Positions 22,784 through 35,061 of a stretch of DNA of 64,000 nucleotides are shown piece after piece. Source of the DNA: Dactylellina haptotyla (taxonomy: Eukaryota; Ascomycota; Orbiliomycetes; Orbiliales; Orbiliaceae); contig CM062384.1 in assembly GCA_031310005.1 (NCBI GenBank), positions 2,728,001 to 2,792,000 on the forward strand, read 5' to 3'. The notes beneath the pieces were generated by a model. That model saw only the letters and a list, made by a program, of their open reading frames with translations. It ran no database searches and was not told the origin of the DNA. Positions within the stretch are counted from its first letter, which is position 1. Each line of letters opens with the position of its first letter. Both the position numbers and the translations under genes were made by a program.

Positions 22784-25450
22784 GGTTGGAAATGCTGATT
22801 GACGTAGGTTCTTATTTCTTTTAAACGTTGAGAAGAATAAGTACCGAGATCTTGCACAAACCCGCAGCGGATGCACGATTGCTTTATACATATCGAAGTC
22901 CAGATTGATTCGCCCAAAGGAATGCCCTTTTGGGGCTAACGTTGTGGTTTTCAGCCTCGCTCTTTGTCATAACGCAAAGCTTGGCGAAGACTCATCCTTT
23001 GTAACAAATTAACAATCCCGTCGAAATCTATTGATCTTGCCGTGGTCATGATTCACAGATGTTTTGAAGAATTTTCGCATCAGTCTTTTAAGTATTTGGG
23101 CCGCAGGAGGCGCGATTACACTGCATGGTAATCCCCAGAATGCAAATGCGAGGAATAATCTTGCATGCACAATAGGGTTTCGCTAATAAGCGTACCATTT
23201 ATCCAATTCTGAGGTGCAGAATGAGTCAGCGGAGCGCGAGCCACGTTAATATCAATGCTATGAGGAAATTTTACTTCCTGATATTTGAATTGAGGCGAAT
23301 GGGCCTCTTTGCTTAATATTGTCTTTCCAATCGTAGATAGACTAGCATTATGGAGAATTAATTGCTAGCCTCGCGAGCAGAATCATCGAAGCCATTCTCG
23401 ATCGAGAGTGGCACAACACAACCAAGTCGGCTACGATTGACAAGCTGCAAACCATTTTGTGGCGTCGTTGGTCGATAAAATGGGATGGGGTGTGAGCAGT
23501 CTAGGTACAAGACTGGGGTGTGAGATCAAGGAACCGTTTAGAGCAGGTAATTACAATTTTGATAGAAAGTCAGTTACTAGCACTAGGCTTTTCTTTCGTA
23601 GTAAGATTGTTTTCAAAGCATATTGTAAAAGGTATGTTAAAAACTTCTAGCCGAGAACCGAGAATGACAGTTGAGACGTGGGCATATTAAAATCAAAATG
23701 ACGTCAAGTAGAGCATCTGTTCTAGGAAGCTCAATTACTATTCCTTCTCTACCATTTATATACTCGCGCAGACGCTAGAGCGATAGTCCTAGTCCAATAT
23801 ACGGCGCTAGTAGTTCAAATTGGGCCAAAATTCTGTTGAGTGACACCAAAATGTATGGTAACGAGCGAAGAAACGGATACCTAGTACAAGGGCCTTTCTA
23901 GTCGTAGATACAACAGGGTTAACGTTATCGTGCACCTGTATCTGTCCGGATTGCAAGCTTGCTACCGATTGGCCAACTGCGTCTAAATGTTGGAGTAGGC
24001 CCTGCGGGCATTGAGCTGAGGAGACATGTGTTGGTGTAAATGGCCACAGCGAAGAAGAATAGAGCAATTGTCCAATTACATAGAGAGCGGACAATTATAT
24101 GTTAAGATTCCGCGAACGCAATGCATCTGATCTGCTGGTGCATGCAACCTGCTTGGAGTTATTCCTTCGGCGAGGGATGCGTTGGATGTGGTAGTTACAC
24201 AGGACCCGGCCGGGTTCCAGTTGGGGGAATCCCGGATTTAGCCGTGGGATTCAGGCGGAGGAATACCTGAAATCAATAGCTTCTTCTGAGTCGGTATTCG
24301 GATGCCTGGCCCACAAGCTTTGACACGACTTGACCTTACGAGATCCAAATTGCCCGTCTGTTTTCATACTTGCCTTTACAGTCTTTTACTTCCCATTCGG
24401 CCGAAGCGCCAAGATCTCGTGGGTCGTCTTTTTTCTCATTCTTTGCCCCGCGAACGAGATGCCACTGAGATACGACCCAAGGAAAGGTACTGCGGATCGG
24501 AAAGAGCGCTAACCAGACTCCGGCTAGTCGCATGCTGGCTCCCGACGACGGCGCGGTCTGATTCGCTGCCCTTCGGTGCCTACATGGTTTCTCCAGTTGA
24601 GCTGCAGGCATGTTCGCCCACCTGCATGTGGGCTCGCTCCTCAAGGGCCCTCTTCCCCAACAAAAAAAACCAGAGGTTTCCTTTTCTCTGCTCGACAACC
24701 CCGTTGGAGCTTAAAAGCTCTCAAATCGGCCCAAAGAACTAGCAACTGGGAAAAAGAAATAAGATATAGTTACTTGTGCTCGCTCTCACAACTTTTTGCC
24801 AATCGGCTCCTCAACACTTTTCGACGGGAGCGAAAAGGGCATTTTGGAAACAGAATATGTCGAATTCGCTATCATTTATCGGCGGCCCCACTCTGCTTCC
24901 GATTGGCACATGCCCTGCTAACTCGCCGCTTTCCTCACCCAATTTCGCTGCACTGAAGCCGAGGCTGGCCCTGTTTGGTTCGCTGAAATGTGAAGTTCGG
25001 GCGGGTGTCTTGTGACAGCTCATTCCCAGCCGTGGGGTTTCGATCTTATTTCCCTCCGTCGTAGATTGATCCATTGGGGCAAGCTAGAGCGAATAGTCGT
25101 CCATCTCGGCCCTACCGAATTGCAGAGCGAATGGCAAAATCCAATTTTCAGACAGGAGGAGAAAAAAGAAATGCCGGTGCATTTTGTCTCGTAATGGTGT
25201 ATTTGTGGTTGTAACGTCTCGAATAATAAAAAATAAAAAAAACTCTAAAACCTTTTTAATATCGACGACACCCCACAAACTCCCTCCGCTCCCATTCCCT
25301 CTGTCAGTATTCATTTCTCCCAGCCCACGCAGTCATTATCGATCATTCGAGCAGTTTTGGCAATAGAAGCGCTTTGCATTCCGTAACTTCAGTATCTCTT
25401 CTTTAACCAATTGGTAACTCGGATCTGAAGATTCGGACCAACGGCCCAAC
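22784..25450. other. Divergent intergenic region (PARG / ELO)
   Basis: 2.67 kb. From about 24.3 kb it becomes less AT-rich, with overlapping open frames on both strands (for example 24302-24742 plus and 24336-24698 minus). None has a motif or splice support, so I read this as the long promoter and 5' leader of the elongase gene. Confidence 0.45.
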
Positions 25451-26670
25451 ATGTCGACAGTCCGACTTTTTGTCCCCCCTTCCTCCTTCTTCAACTTTCA
25501 AAATGCCTCGCAGCCAATCCCACCGTCGATACCGCACGCCATCCCAGGCGACATCTACACCCGCCTCCTCGACATTCGGGTGCCAATCACAATTGCTAGC
25601 GTTTATGCTATCACCGTGCACTATCTCAACGGCCTAGCATCCAAGACGACACCCCCAACACCATACTCATTTGCCAAAACCTCGGCATTCAAGTATTTTG
25701 TTATCCTGCACAATGCCCTGCTAGCTGTATACTCCGGCTGGACGTTTGTGGGAATATCCTCAGCGTTGCACCGAACAATCAGCTGGGAGAACGGATTCGG
25801 TGGGTTCGTGCACGGGTTGTGCAAAATTCACGACGACAGCGTGGCAGTCGGTGTCAACGATGTCAGCGGGTTGAGCCCAAGAATTGCCTATGGTAGCGGA
25901 CTCTGGGAAGAAGGATTGGCGTTCTACGGATGGTTATTCTACCTCAGCAAGTTTTATGAGGTTATCGACACCGCTATCATCTTGGCCAAGGGCAGAAAAT
26001 CGAGTACCCTGCAGACTTGTAAGCTTCACACTCAATCAATCTATACTCTTACAGAAGCAAAAATACTAACAGAAAGTGTTTGATAGATCACCATGCCGGT
26101 GCTATGATGTGCATGTGGGCCGGTATCCGCTTCATGTCCCCTCCAATTTTCATCTTTGTCCTCTTCAACTCTGCGATCCACACTCTCATGGTAAGCTATA
26201 TTCACCACTGCACTCTATCGATTAAACGAGAAAAAAGGATACTAACCACCACTCGATAGTACACATACTACACCCTCTCCGCCTTCAAAGTCCGCGTGCC
26301 AATGGCCCTCAAACGCCTTCTCACGACCATGCAAATCTCCCAATTCATCATTGGTGGCTCTGGTGCTGCAATCCAGATCTTCATCACCTACATCCCACCA
26401 GCAGTGCTAACCGACATCTCGGACACGATCAAAGAAAACTCCGGGATCGAATTGAACTACATGGCGCGCGGGGAGTTTGTGAGCTGCCTCAGCGGTGGAC
26501 CGCAAGTGTGGGCCGTGGTTACCAACGTGGTGTACCTTACACCACTGACGTATCTGTTTGTGATGTTTTTCATCAAAAGCTATCTTGCGCCGAAGAGGAG
26601 AGTTGCCAACGGAAAGGCTGACAAGAAGCAAGTTGTTGAGAAGAAGAGCGAGGGCATTGCTGCTCAGTAA
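25451..26670 (+). CDS. ELO-family fatty acid elongase (3-ketoacyl-CoA synthase)
   Basis: ER membrane condensing enzyme of fatty-acid elongation (acyl-CoA + malonyl-CoA to 3-ketoacyl-CoA). Exons 25451-26018, 26087-26190 and 26260-26670 give 360 residues; intron 1 carries a TACTAAC branch site. Hallmarks: FYGWLFYLSKFYEVIDTAI (the K-x-x-E-x-x-D-T motif), the histidine box across intron 1, MYTYY across intron 2 and LTTMQISQFIIG. The C-terminus is lysine-rich (GKADKKQVVEKK), as for ER retention. The canonical HxxHH box reads QTYHH here (residues 188-192): the first His is Gln. I believe some fungal ELO relatives share this, but cannot check. At least six hydrophobic segments are visible. Chain-length specificity cannot be read from the sequence. 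Confidence 0.92.
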
Positions 26671-29600
26671 ATTTCTTTTTTGCTCAAATTTATTGAGGGT
26701 TTTTTTTTGGTGCTGAATACATTTTTTTGAGGGGTTGTTGTTGGCTTCGTTTATTTAGACTGGTAAGGATGAGCTTTCTTGGGAGGGAGGAACTAACCCT
26801 GCATCGGTGTAGATGTGTGCTTAGAGGGAATATAAACACCGGATGACAAGGGTTAGGATCCGACAGACACGTTTTTATTTCGGTCAAAAGAAGGACATGG
26901 GAGAAAGCAAACGGGAAATTAAAAGAAAATGTGGTACCTGGAACATTGGGAACCGGAACATCCACAATCGATAACGGAGGAAGGTCAAAGAAGGCGGAAG
27001 TAACCGGCTCGTGGGAAGCAGCGATATCCTTACAGACTTTTTCTTTTTGATTGAAAACTACGAAAAAGCATTTTCATTATATTTTTATTTTTGGTTACTA
27101 CTACTACTTGCATTTGGGATACCACAATCATTTTTCGCGCGTTTATGCATCCTCTTTCTCTTCTTGTATATACACCGCCTTTTTTTAAATTTGACGAAAA
27201 TGCAGACTTTTTCCATAAATTTACCCATGGGGAAGTTAAGCTTTGCGAGGAAATTGTTTATTTCCCCATCCCGTAGTTGAATAATAAGTATAAGATATAA
27301 TTAATCACCTTCGCCTTTCAACGGATCAAGATAGTCGTGTTTTAGCGGAATGAAGAGCTCATTGTCTGTTTCCATACAGGTTTCAAACTTCCATATATCT
27401 GACCCAAATCAATCAGTCAGCTGATATCAGGACCTTTCTTTCAGCTAGCAGATCTAATCGACACAAAACATCATTTCAATAAATGTTTGAACGTTTCTGA
27501 CTAAGCCAGAACAGGGCAGCAGTCAATGCGTTCAGCGCCGGCACAAAATTTTGTTTCCGATGTGATATCCGGAACACCACGGGTTTTTACCCTTCACTTC
27601 AGACGAAAAACACTGCACGTGGTGCCTCTTGGTCGGTGCGCTCACGTTTTCTGCGACGTAGATGGTCTAGACAGCCTGTCCTCGTGCGGCGGCGGAAAGC
27701 AATAACCGAGTTTGTGCGGCGCGGTGTGGGTGATAGGATTTCTTTTAGCTCTCTTAGCTTCGACCCTTGGTAATTCAAAATATCTCAATTGAAATCGCTA
27801 GCTTTAGAGAGGACTGAGATCTAATTGTGGCGATGTTCAAATTTCACACAGAAGTGACCGATCTGTGAAAGTGTATTCGCGAGTGGAACACAACACAATA
27901 GGGAATAGGGTAGATCTAAATCCCCTTTCCAAAATTTAAGTGGAAGGGGATATAATGCGATGCCTATTCATGAATATCAGATATCGAATTCACTTGAATT
28001 TTGGTGGAAAACTATATGGCCTTCTGTCCCCTCGCATCATGCAGCCCGATTCTTTATTTTGACTCCTGGGAATATGCGAATGAATTTCATGACAGCAGGT
28101 TAATTATAAGCGACATCCACCACACCTTAACCCACATTTCTGCGCATTCCCCTGCCCGAAAGCTAGGGGAGTCTCAGGATGACGTTAAACAGGCAGGTGG
28201 GCCCACACCCCGATCGTTTCAAAACATGGTACGTACCCAGTAGCCTAGTCCGCGTTGTTTAATACCCCGGGACAGGAGAGAATAAAATATGCTCTGCTGT
28301 ATTGTTACTATTCGTTGGAAACGTGAGGGTTCATTGGGGATGTTCGGATGTTACAGCGAACCACAGGGTATACGGTGGTACTAAGAAAAAGGAGAGAAAA
28401 AACACAAAAGAAAGTTTGGTGTGAATAAGGCGGATAATAGTGCCAGCTGATCATGATATCACCGATGAGCTTTGGAAACGAAGCGAGCCGGGTCCTGTCA
28501 GGGACGAGAGGATGGAATTTAGGTGCATGATGGATGGAGTTAAGGGCAGCCTGATATGGCGATTGTGGTTTTAACTCATGGTGTTCTGTCACGATCGAAT
28601 TGCGACTTGCCCTTACAGCGGAGTAAGGGCAATAATCATCCATTCGTTCAATATCCAATATAGTAAGAGAGCAAGTACATGTGAGTATACTCCGATCGTG
28701 TTAATTAATATCAGACGCAACAGTGATTCGCTATTCAATAAGCCAGAGGTGACGTTAGATCAGCCCGTCAGACGCTGTGAAATCTGCGTTGGACGAGGGC
28801 TGATTGGCTCGTTTGGTTTCCTTCCCGCTTGGTTGAGGGGGGATAGCACCTGCCAGCTATACGGTCGAGCGACAGAAGAAACACTCGGGGAAAGATAACC
28901 ATATCGACCCTCGTGTTTCTTTTTGCTGGCCCGTGCCTTAGCTCGGTCGAAGGAGAGAAAAGGAGCTCGCCCGCTCGCCAGAATGTAGGTACGGTACATC
29001 TACATGCCTTACCCCTGACGAGCAAAAAACTACATCGGCAGAACCTTGAGTCTACGGATTTTACTGTAGATTCTAAGTTTCTTTCGGCCGTCGAAACGTC
29101 GATCGGGGCGGAAAGCGGAATGGGCCATGCTGCTTTAGTGTAAGCGTTTACAGGCCGGCTGCGACACATTAGCGAATCATTCTGAAACGCCCAATGGCTC
29201 GAAAGGGGCGCGGGCGCGATGGGCTGTACACACCCCTCTTTTCTCGTTAACTACCCCGAGAAAAAATGGCCTTCTCTTCCCCTCGGCGATGGGAATTCCA
29301 ATGCCCACCCTGGGATGACCTGCGATCTGGGTACATGTAAGTTTAGCATGTAACTGTGTGTCAAGACCCTCACACCCCTCTCTTCGATCCCTTTTGTATA
29401 CATATTTGGAGCGAACCCTTTCTGTCCCAGGTCTAAATTCAGAATGCGGAGCGATAAAGCGGATAGTATTTAATATACAAAATAAACAGACAAGAAAAAA
29501 AAAAGTGACTGCAGCGCCAGTGCCGGTAGGCCGGGCGGTCTGAAAATGAAGAGGACCTGGTGCCAAAGAGCATCCGCGCGGAGTTTTTGGCAGAAAACCG

Positions 29601-30897
29601 TAATTACCACTGAATTTGGGGAGCTTACAAGCCACAGTCTGTTATTGCTTTCGCTTTCGCGCCCTGAGCATGAACTAGAGGGAAATCACACACGCGAGAG
29701 AGGAATAATATGAGAAGAAACAATAATGAGAGAGAGGAAGGAACCTCCTTAACAAAATTAGCTGCCAAGGTACATTTTACCTGAGGAGAGAAGCGAAATA
29801 GTATGGGTGTAACAACCGTGTCCTGCTTGCTAGATTTGGTACCTGACTTGCATGCATGTTCCCCGTAATAACTGCCCCTTCCCGCTGGATCGAGTATGCG
29901 TCGCAAAGAGACCCACCAAGGCCATTTCTGTTCGAAAAGAGACAGAGTTCAGGTACAGAAGGCGCTGCGACCGGGGTTAACTGACCAAGGCCTGCGTTTA
30001 AACTGTTACGAGTATATACCATCCATCCTTCCCTTCCCTGCCCCTCGTTACTTTACTCACCTTCTTTTTTCTCCCTCTCTGCTGCTTCTTTCTTCTCCCT
30101 TTTTCCTTTATCACCCTCGCTGTGTTCAGTGCTTTTGCTTCTGTCTGTCTCTCTCTCTCGTGTGTGCGTACGTGTGTGTCCCCAATTTCTGGAAAAACTT
30201 GGTGGAACCCCGTCTTTTCTCTCACTTTCTTAGTCTATTTTCCTTTCTTTGCTCTCCTTCGAAGTCTCATTCCTTCACCCTTACTACCGCGTTCTCTTTT
30301 CGTTTCGAGGTGTATATTCGATATTCCAGCAGCAGGAGGGTCAATTTACCCATCGGAACAACAGGTCCTTGAAGAAACATTCGAATTGATAGTTGCGAGG
30401 GGACTCGACCGCCATTCCTTACATTCTGCCCGCAAGTTGCACCTACCAACCGGGATCCGACAGAGACAGCACAGACAAAGCACGCCAGCAAGCATTTTTC
30501 TTTCACCCGACGAGCCGATAAAAATAAAACTACAGTCGTTACAACTTGATTGGGAGGGGGGGTTTTATATTATTTATTTCCTGTAACCGGAAGAGCCGTT
30601 TGATTTTGAGAATCACCTCTTCCTTCCCTTACTTCTTCCTTTCCTTTTGCTCTCGTTTGAATTCCGTCCTCCAGCTTTGGGAGTGTTGTGTTGTCAGCAG
30701 GTAGACAGCACGCTTCGAGAGCCCAACGCAACAACATCGTCCAACCTCACCTCACCTCGCCTCGCTCACTCGCTCTCCCACCCTTCGACCTCCTTCCATC
30801 GACGATACTTGAAGAAAACGACGATACTCCTCTTGGTTCTATTCTATCGACTGGACACTCCTTCTGATTCTCGACTGTTTTGTGAAAATTGGTAACA
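26671..30897. other. 4.2-kb intergenic region with a pyrimidine-rich leader
   Basis: No gene with splice or motif support. Several ORFs of 100-150 codons (28308-28658, 28768-29169 and 29177-29635, minus) overlap on both strands and look like chance. From about 30030 to 30890 the plus strand is rich in C/T tracts, typical of promoter, transcription start and 5' leader of a highly expressed fungal gene, here the Kre9/Knh1-like gene at 30898. Confidence 0.45.
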
Positions 30898-32072
30898 ATG
30901 CGTTTCGGAATTTTATCTTCGTTGGTGTCGCTCGTGGCCATTGTGGCTCCGTTTGTCGGTGCCCAGGGCGTTGAGAACAATGAGAATCCGATCTTGAAGC
31001 CTGCTGCCGGTGAGGTTTGGACCGCTGGCAATCCGTTCAGTATCGAATGGGCTGCCTCGGCCAATGCTGGTACCGTCAGTATTGTCCTTGTGAAGGGTGC
31101 ACCAGGGGCTTTGCAGGTTCTCGAGACAATTGCACGTATGTATCATTCCTCTTTTCTTTGATATCAAAACATGGAAGCTAATGTATATGGATAGCGGGTA
31201 TTGTGAACAGCGGAAAATTCGAGTGGACACCACCTGTCAGCCTCGAGGGAATGCAGACTATGGGTGCCCAGATCTACGAGATCAAGATTGTCAATGACCT
31301 CACCGGGAACTTTGGCTTCTCGCCTCAATTCAAGATCGATTCGCCCGCCTCGACCTTCAACGGCGGTGCTGCTGCTTCTTCGGTTTCGAGCGCTGCTCCA
31401 GCGACTACTGATACCGCGACCGCAGCTGCTACGACCTCTGTCTCCAGTGTCAGCACTGATATTACCTCTGCGAGTGTCACCAGCTCGGAAACTGTTCTTA
31501 GCTCCTCGACCGTCCTCTCGTCTACCGAATCGGTTACTTCTGCATCTACTTCCACAGAGACCTCGGCTGCTTCGACCTCTGCCCCGACCACACTCGCTAC
31601 CAGTGTTAGCTCTTCATCTGCCACCGAAACGAGTGCATCTGCGACATCGTCCCCTGCCGATTCCACTGCCGCTTCTGAGACTTCTTCTCAATCCCCAACA
31701 TCCACAGCGGACGCTAGCGCCCCCGTCGCCAGCAAGCCTAAGCTCGGCGGCGCAGCAATTGCTGGAATCACCGGTGGCATCATCGGCGCGGTCATCATCG
31801 GCATCCTCGCCGTCTTCCTCTTCCGCCGCCGAAAGCAACAATCCCGCTCCAAGCTCGTGGGCGGTACCACATCAGCTCCATCCAAGTACGACCGCGACTT
31901 CCAGATGATGGAACGCCGAGCTCGACACCGCCCGACCTCCAGCTTCGGGTTTAACACGACCCGAAGTGACACGAGTGGCAACGTTGGCGATAGAAACGAC
32001 CCATACGTCCCGCTTGGCGATGCGGACAGCTTGCGACATCACAGCGGTACATGGAACGGTTCGAGATTTTAG
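30898..32072 (+). CDS. Kre9/Knh1-like Ser/Thr-rich cell-surface protein with TM anchor
   Basis: Two exons (30898-31135, 31195-32072) give 371 residues. Signal peptide about 1-22. Residues 28-125 form a Kre9/Knh1 N-terminal-type beta-sandwich: NPILKPAAGEVWTAGNPFSI and EWTPP after the intron, ending FGFSPQFKID. A Ser/Thr/Ala-rich stalk of about 130 residues follows, probably heavily O-mannosylated. Then comes one TM segment (about 264-288, AIAGITGGIIGAVIIGILAV) followed by RRRKQQSR and an ~80-residue cytosolic tail ending HSGTWNGSRF. The organisation is like a wall-stress sensor or wall-organising protein at the plasma membrane. The domain is linked to beta-1,6-glucan assembly in yeast; a role here is inferred. 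A long pyrimidine-rich leader precedes it. Confidence 0.88.
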
Positions 32073-33162
32073 AAAAAATACGCGCTAGTTCTTTGTCCGT
32101 CATTTCTTCGGCCCCGGAATGCTTCACCCCAGCACGAGCAGTGTTGATTTCCTATTCGATTTCTCTAACAATAAAAATAAGATAAAGCACTGGCTGGTGG
32201 TTCCATATTCTCATCACATCCACCCATCTATTCCCATTTGTCGCCCAACAACATCGATACACCAATATTACACACATCTAGCCACCCACCTATCAATCCA
32301 TCCGTCATTCGGGGACCCAAAAGAAGGCGTTTTTAACTTCTGCTTGTTCATATTTTTTTTCTCTCTGTTTATTGTTTTAAAATAACCCCTCCTGTCTCTC
32401 CTTTGTTCCTATTTTATATTTTCGGTTTATTAGCATATGCATTTTCCGGGTGGTGTTTGTTTTTCCTCATCGCTTCGAATGCTGTCCGTCATCCGCCTGT
32501 CGTTCGAAGACTGCTGTGTGTTTCCTTACTGTCCTTTATTTCGTTTTCTCTCATTAAAGTATCTTTTTGCAGGATCGTGGGGTTGATCTACTGGTAGATG
32601 GACCCGTTACTGGGGCGCGTGTATTACATCGCATTTACTAGAATTGCAATACGCCTACAAAACGGGGTCGGGGACGTGTAGGCAGAAGAAGAAGAACAAA
32701 GCAGGTGGAAGGTGATCGAGTGAAGATAGCATACAAACCAATACAATATACTCCACACAAATATCAATAGTTCAGTGGTATTATTAATAGCAGTGATAAA
32801 ACCTGCAGCTGTGATGAGGTGCCGTTTGCCGGGAATTGCCCGAATAGGCAACCTGCCCGGAAACGGCAGCGGCGGGCGATGACGTCGGTCGGCCTTGTTC
32901 TTTATTCTCCGGTGCATCGCCTACATCACTCGCTCGTGCCATCGTCAGATCCGGGAAGCTTTAAATACCGCCGCGGGGTACCCTTTCTCGCTTTCTTGGC
33001 TCTTTATTCTGCATCCATCTCTCTTCGCTGCAAGTACTCGTACACGTATCTCTTCGGCTTCATATCTTTGCGAGCTCAATAACAAGACCACATCGCATCA
33101 CACTTTAAACTCCTCCCGCATATCAGCTTGGAAGTATATTCATCCAACCACATACCTTCACC
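32073..33162. other. Intergenic, 3' flank and promoter
   Basis: 1.1 kb. Pyrimidine-rich 3' flank of the Kre9-like gene, then the promoter of the small membrane protein gene. No coding signal. Confidence 0.45.
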
Positions 33163-34060
33163 ATGGACGTCTACTATGGTATACATATTCTCTTCACGTA
33201 TATCCTCAAACCTAGGAAGCATGGCTAACAGATACCCACGATAGCATACAACTACGGTACCTCTCCTCCACCGACCTTGCATGCATACACACGCGAAATC
33301 ACATACTGACATTCACAAAAAAAACCTTAGCCACCGCCGGCTGGATGCTCCTGCAATCCGTGCCCCTCATCATGTCACCCACAATGCTGGTGACCCTTCT
33401 CTCCCCCGAAGTTCGCGAAACAACACGTAAGCGCACCCCAAACCTCCCCTCCAACTAACTACGTCATTCGAACCGAATCAACGACTAACCCTAGCACCCT
33501 CAAAACAGCGCTGGAAGACTACTTCTCCCGCTCGCTCGGTCTCGCCATAATTGCACTCGGAATGCTCACCGTTTTGCTAACGGGTAGCATCCCGTTAACC
33601 TCGTCCTTCTCGGATACCACCTCCGGCCTGGAGGATCCCACGGCGCCGTACGCCCTGCCCGCGCTGGTGATTACAGCTGTGTATCATACTGCTGTATCGT
33701 TCTTCTGCTATACGATGTGGAACGAGACCGGGAACTTCGGATTCGGCGCGTCGACGATTGTTGGGGCCGGGTTGGCGGGGATTGGAGTTTGGTGTGTGCT
33801 GTTTGCTGCCAGGTGAGTTTCTAGCTCCGTTTACAAGGATACTAAAAGTGGCCAGCGCATGGGAGCTAACCGAAGTGTGTGGAATAGCGATGGGAAGATT
33901 AGTAGGAAGACTGGCGCTGTAAGTTTACTTCGATCATTTTTTTTACTACTATGCGTGGAAGAATCTAATTATTTGCGCGTAACAGGATAAGCGAACTAGT
34001 GGATTCCCTTTCAAGAACGTCGAGTCGGATAAGAAGAAGGCAGGGAAGAAAGCATTGTAA
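33163..34060 (+). CDS. Conserved-looking small multi-TM membrane protein, unknown function
   Basis: Six exons, all frame-consistent: 33163-33178, 33245-33256 (12 nt), 33331-33426, 33509-33812, 33888-33918 and 33986-34060, giving 177 residues. The protein starts MDVYYAYNYATAGWMLLQSV. Four hydrophobic segments are visible: about 12-32, 48-68 (SLGLAIIALGMLTVLLTG), 88-108 (ALPALVITAVYHTAVSFFCY) and 117-137 (STIVGAGLAGIGVWCVLFAA). The C-terminus is basic and lysine-rich (ESDKKKAGKKAL), as in ER proteins with KKxx-like tails. The highly split 5' end with a 12-nt exon argues for an old conserved fungal gene. I do not recognise a named family. Confidence 0.82.
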
Positions 34061-34634
34061 ATATGTTACCCGGTCTGCTGACCTTTTGGTCTTCTATGGG
34101 AAGTTATCTTGGATGTGGTCGGTGTCAAGATGGAAGGGAACACTGGGAGCAAGGTGAAATAAACGCAAGGAGGCCGGTCAAAAGGCGTATTTTTGGATCG
34201 AAGCGTTTTGTACAGTAGCATTATTATTGTTTTCGCATTGTACTGCACTGCTATTTGAAAGAAGAAAAATACCTGTTTCCTACAAAGCAGCCAATCTACT
34301 AGCTTACAAGGCCATGTCGGATTTTGGATCTCAATGCACATTACGGTCAGTGGGATATCCGCAGACGTCGAGTTTCACGATACTGGTTTATGGGAGAGGC
34401 AAAGATGGCAAATAGAAGTCAAGCTTAAAAGTCTGTGAATACTATGAACATGGGAATGGTACAATATGAATTATTAATAGGAGCAACAGCAGCAGTAGTA
34501 TTTGTAGTGATATGATAGTGGGAAGAGGATTAGCGGGAATCGTACTATTAGTAATGATAGGGATATAGAATATAGAAATAATTGTAAAGAAGCAATGTCT
34601 CATACTAGCCTTTAAAGGCCGATAGCCCGCGGTG
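34061..34634. other. Convergent 3' spacer
   Basis: 570 bp, AT-rich, between convergent genes. Nothing recognised. Confidence 0.5.
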
Positions 34635-35061
34635 CTAGAAGGGCAGGTTTGAATAATACCGGCGAACCGGCGTCCACTTATGTGGACCCCCCTTGAACTT
34701 GAACTCGTAGGGGTTGTGCTCTTGAAGTGAACCAGCCTCCCCCATCACCACGTCTCCATCCGCATCCCACTTTATAGTAGCGGCTGTGGCGGTAGGAGAG
34801 GTGGGATGAGGAAGCTTCGGGGACAAGGTCACTGGCATATTGGTGGTCGTAGTGGTACCAGCTATACCTGGTTTGTTGACGGGATGCCCGGTATATTGAG
34901 GGCAGCTATTTGGGCTTGATATTAGTGGTTGTTCTTCGGGATCTCGATGGAATGTCTGATACTTACTCTCTAGAGAGTCTGCGCCTTTTGGCCGGACGCT
35001 CCGGGGCTTCTCCCCTTCGTTCGCCGTCTTCGGCTTTTAGGCTTCCTTGGAACGTAGACAT
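34635..35061 (-). CDS. Small NLS-bearing protein with DADGDVVM / WTPVRRYY tail (family copy 1)
   Basis: Two exons (35061-34967, 34905-34635; 61-nt intron splitting a GAC codon in phase 2) give 121 residues. The N-terminus has a basic nuclear-localisation-like cluster (RPAKRRRLSR). The middle is Thr/Pro-rich (TTTTTNMPVTLSPKLPHPTS). The C-terminus is distinctive: DADGDVVMGEA, then NPYEFKFKGGPHKWTPVRRYY and four more hydrophobic/polar residues. It is paralogous to the gene 1.1 kb upstream on the same strand, which shares the motif, the tail and the intron phase. No known domain recognised. A nuclear protein-interaction role is a guess from the NLS and the short acidic-hydrophobic motif. The shared intron and conserved tail support it being a real gene. 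Confidence 0.72.

Noticed and set aside
24302-24956. Overlapping 120-146 codon frames on both strands upstream of the elongase
   Set aside because: Several frames are open at once, as in less AT-rich non-coding DNA; no domain or splice signal supports any of them.
28308-29635. Three 116-152 codon minus-strand frames in the 4.2-kb spacer
   Set aside because: Compositionally unlike the clear genes; no motif, signal peptide or consistent introns.
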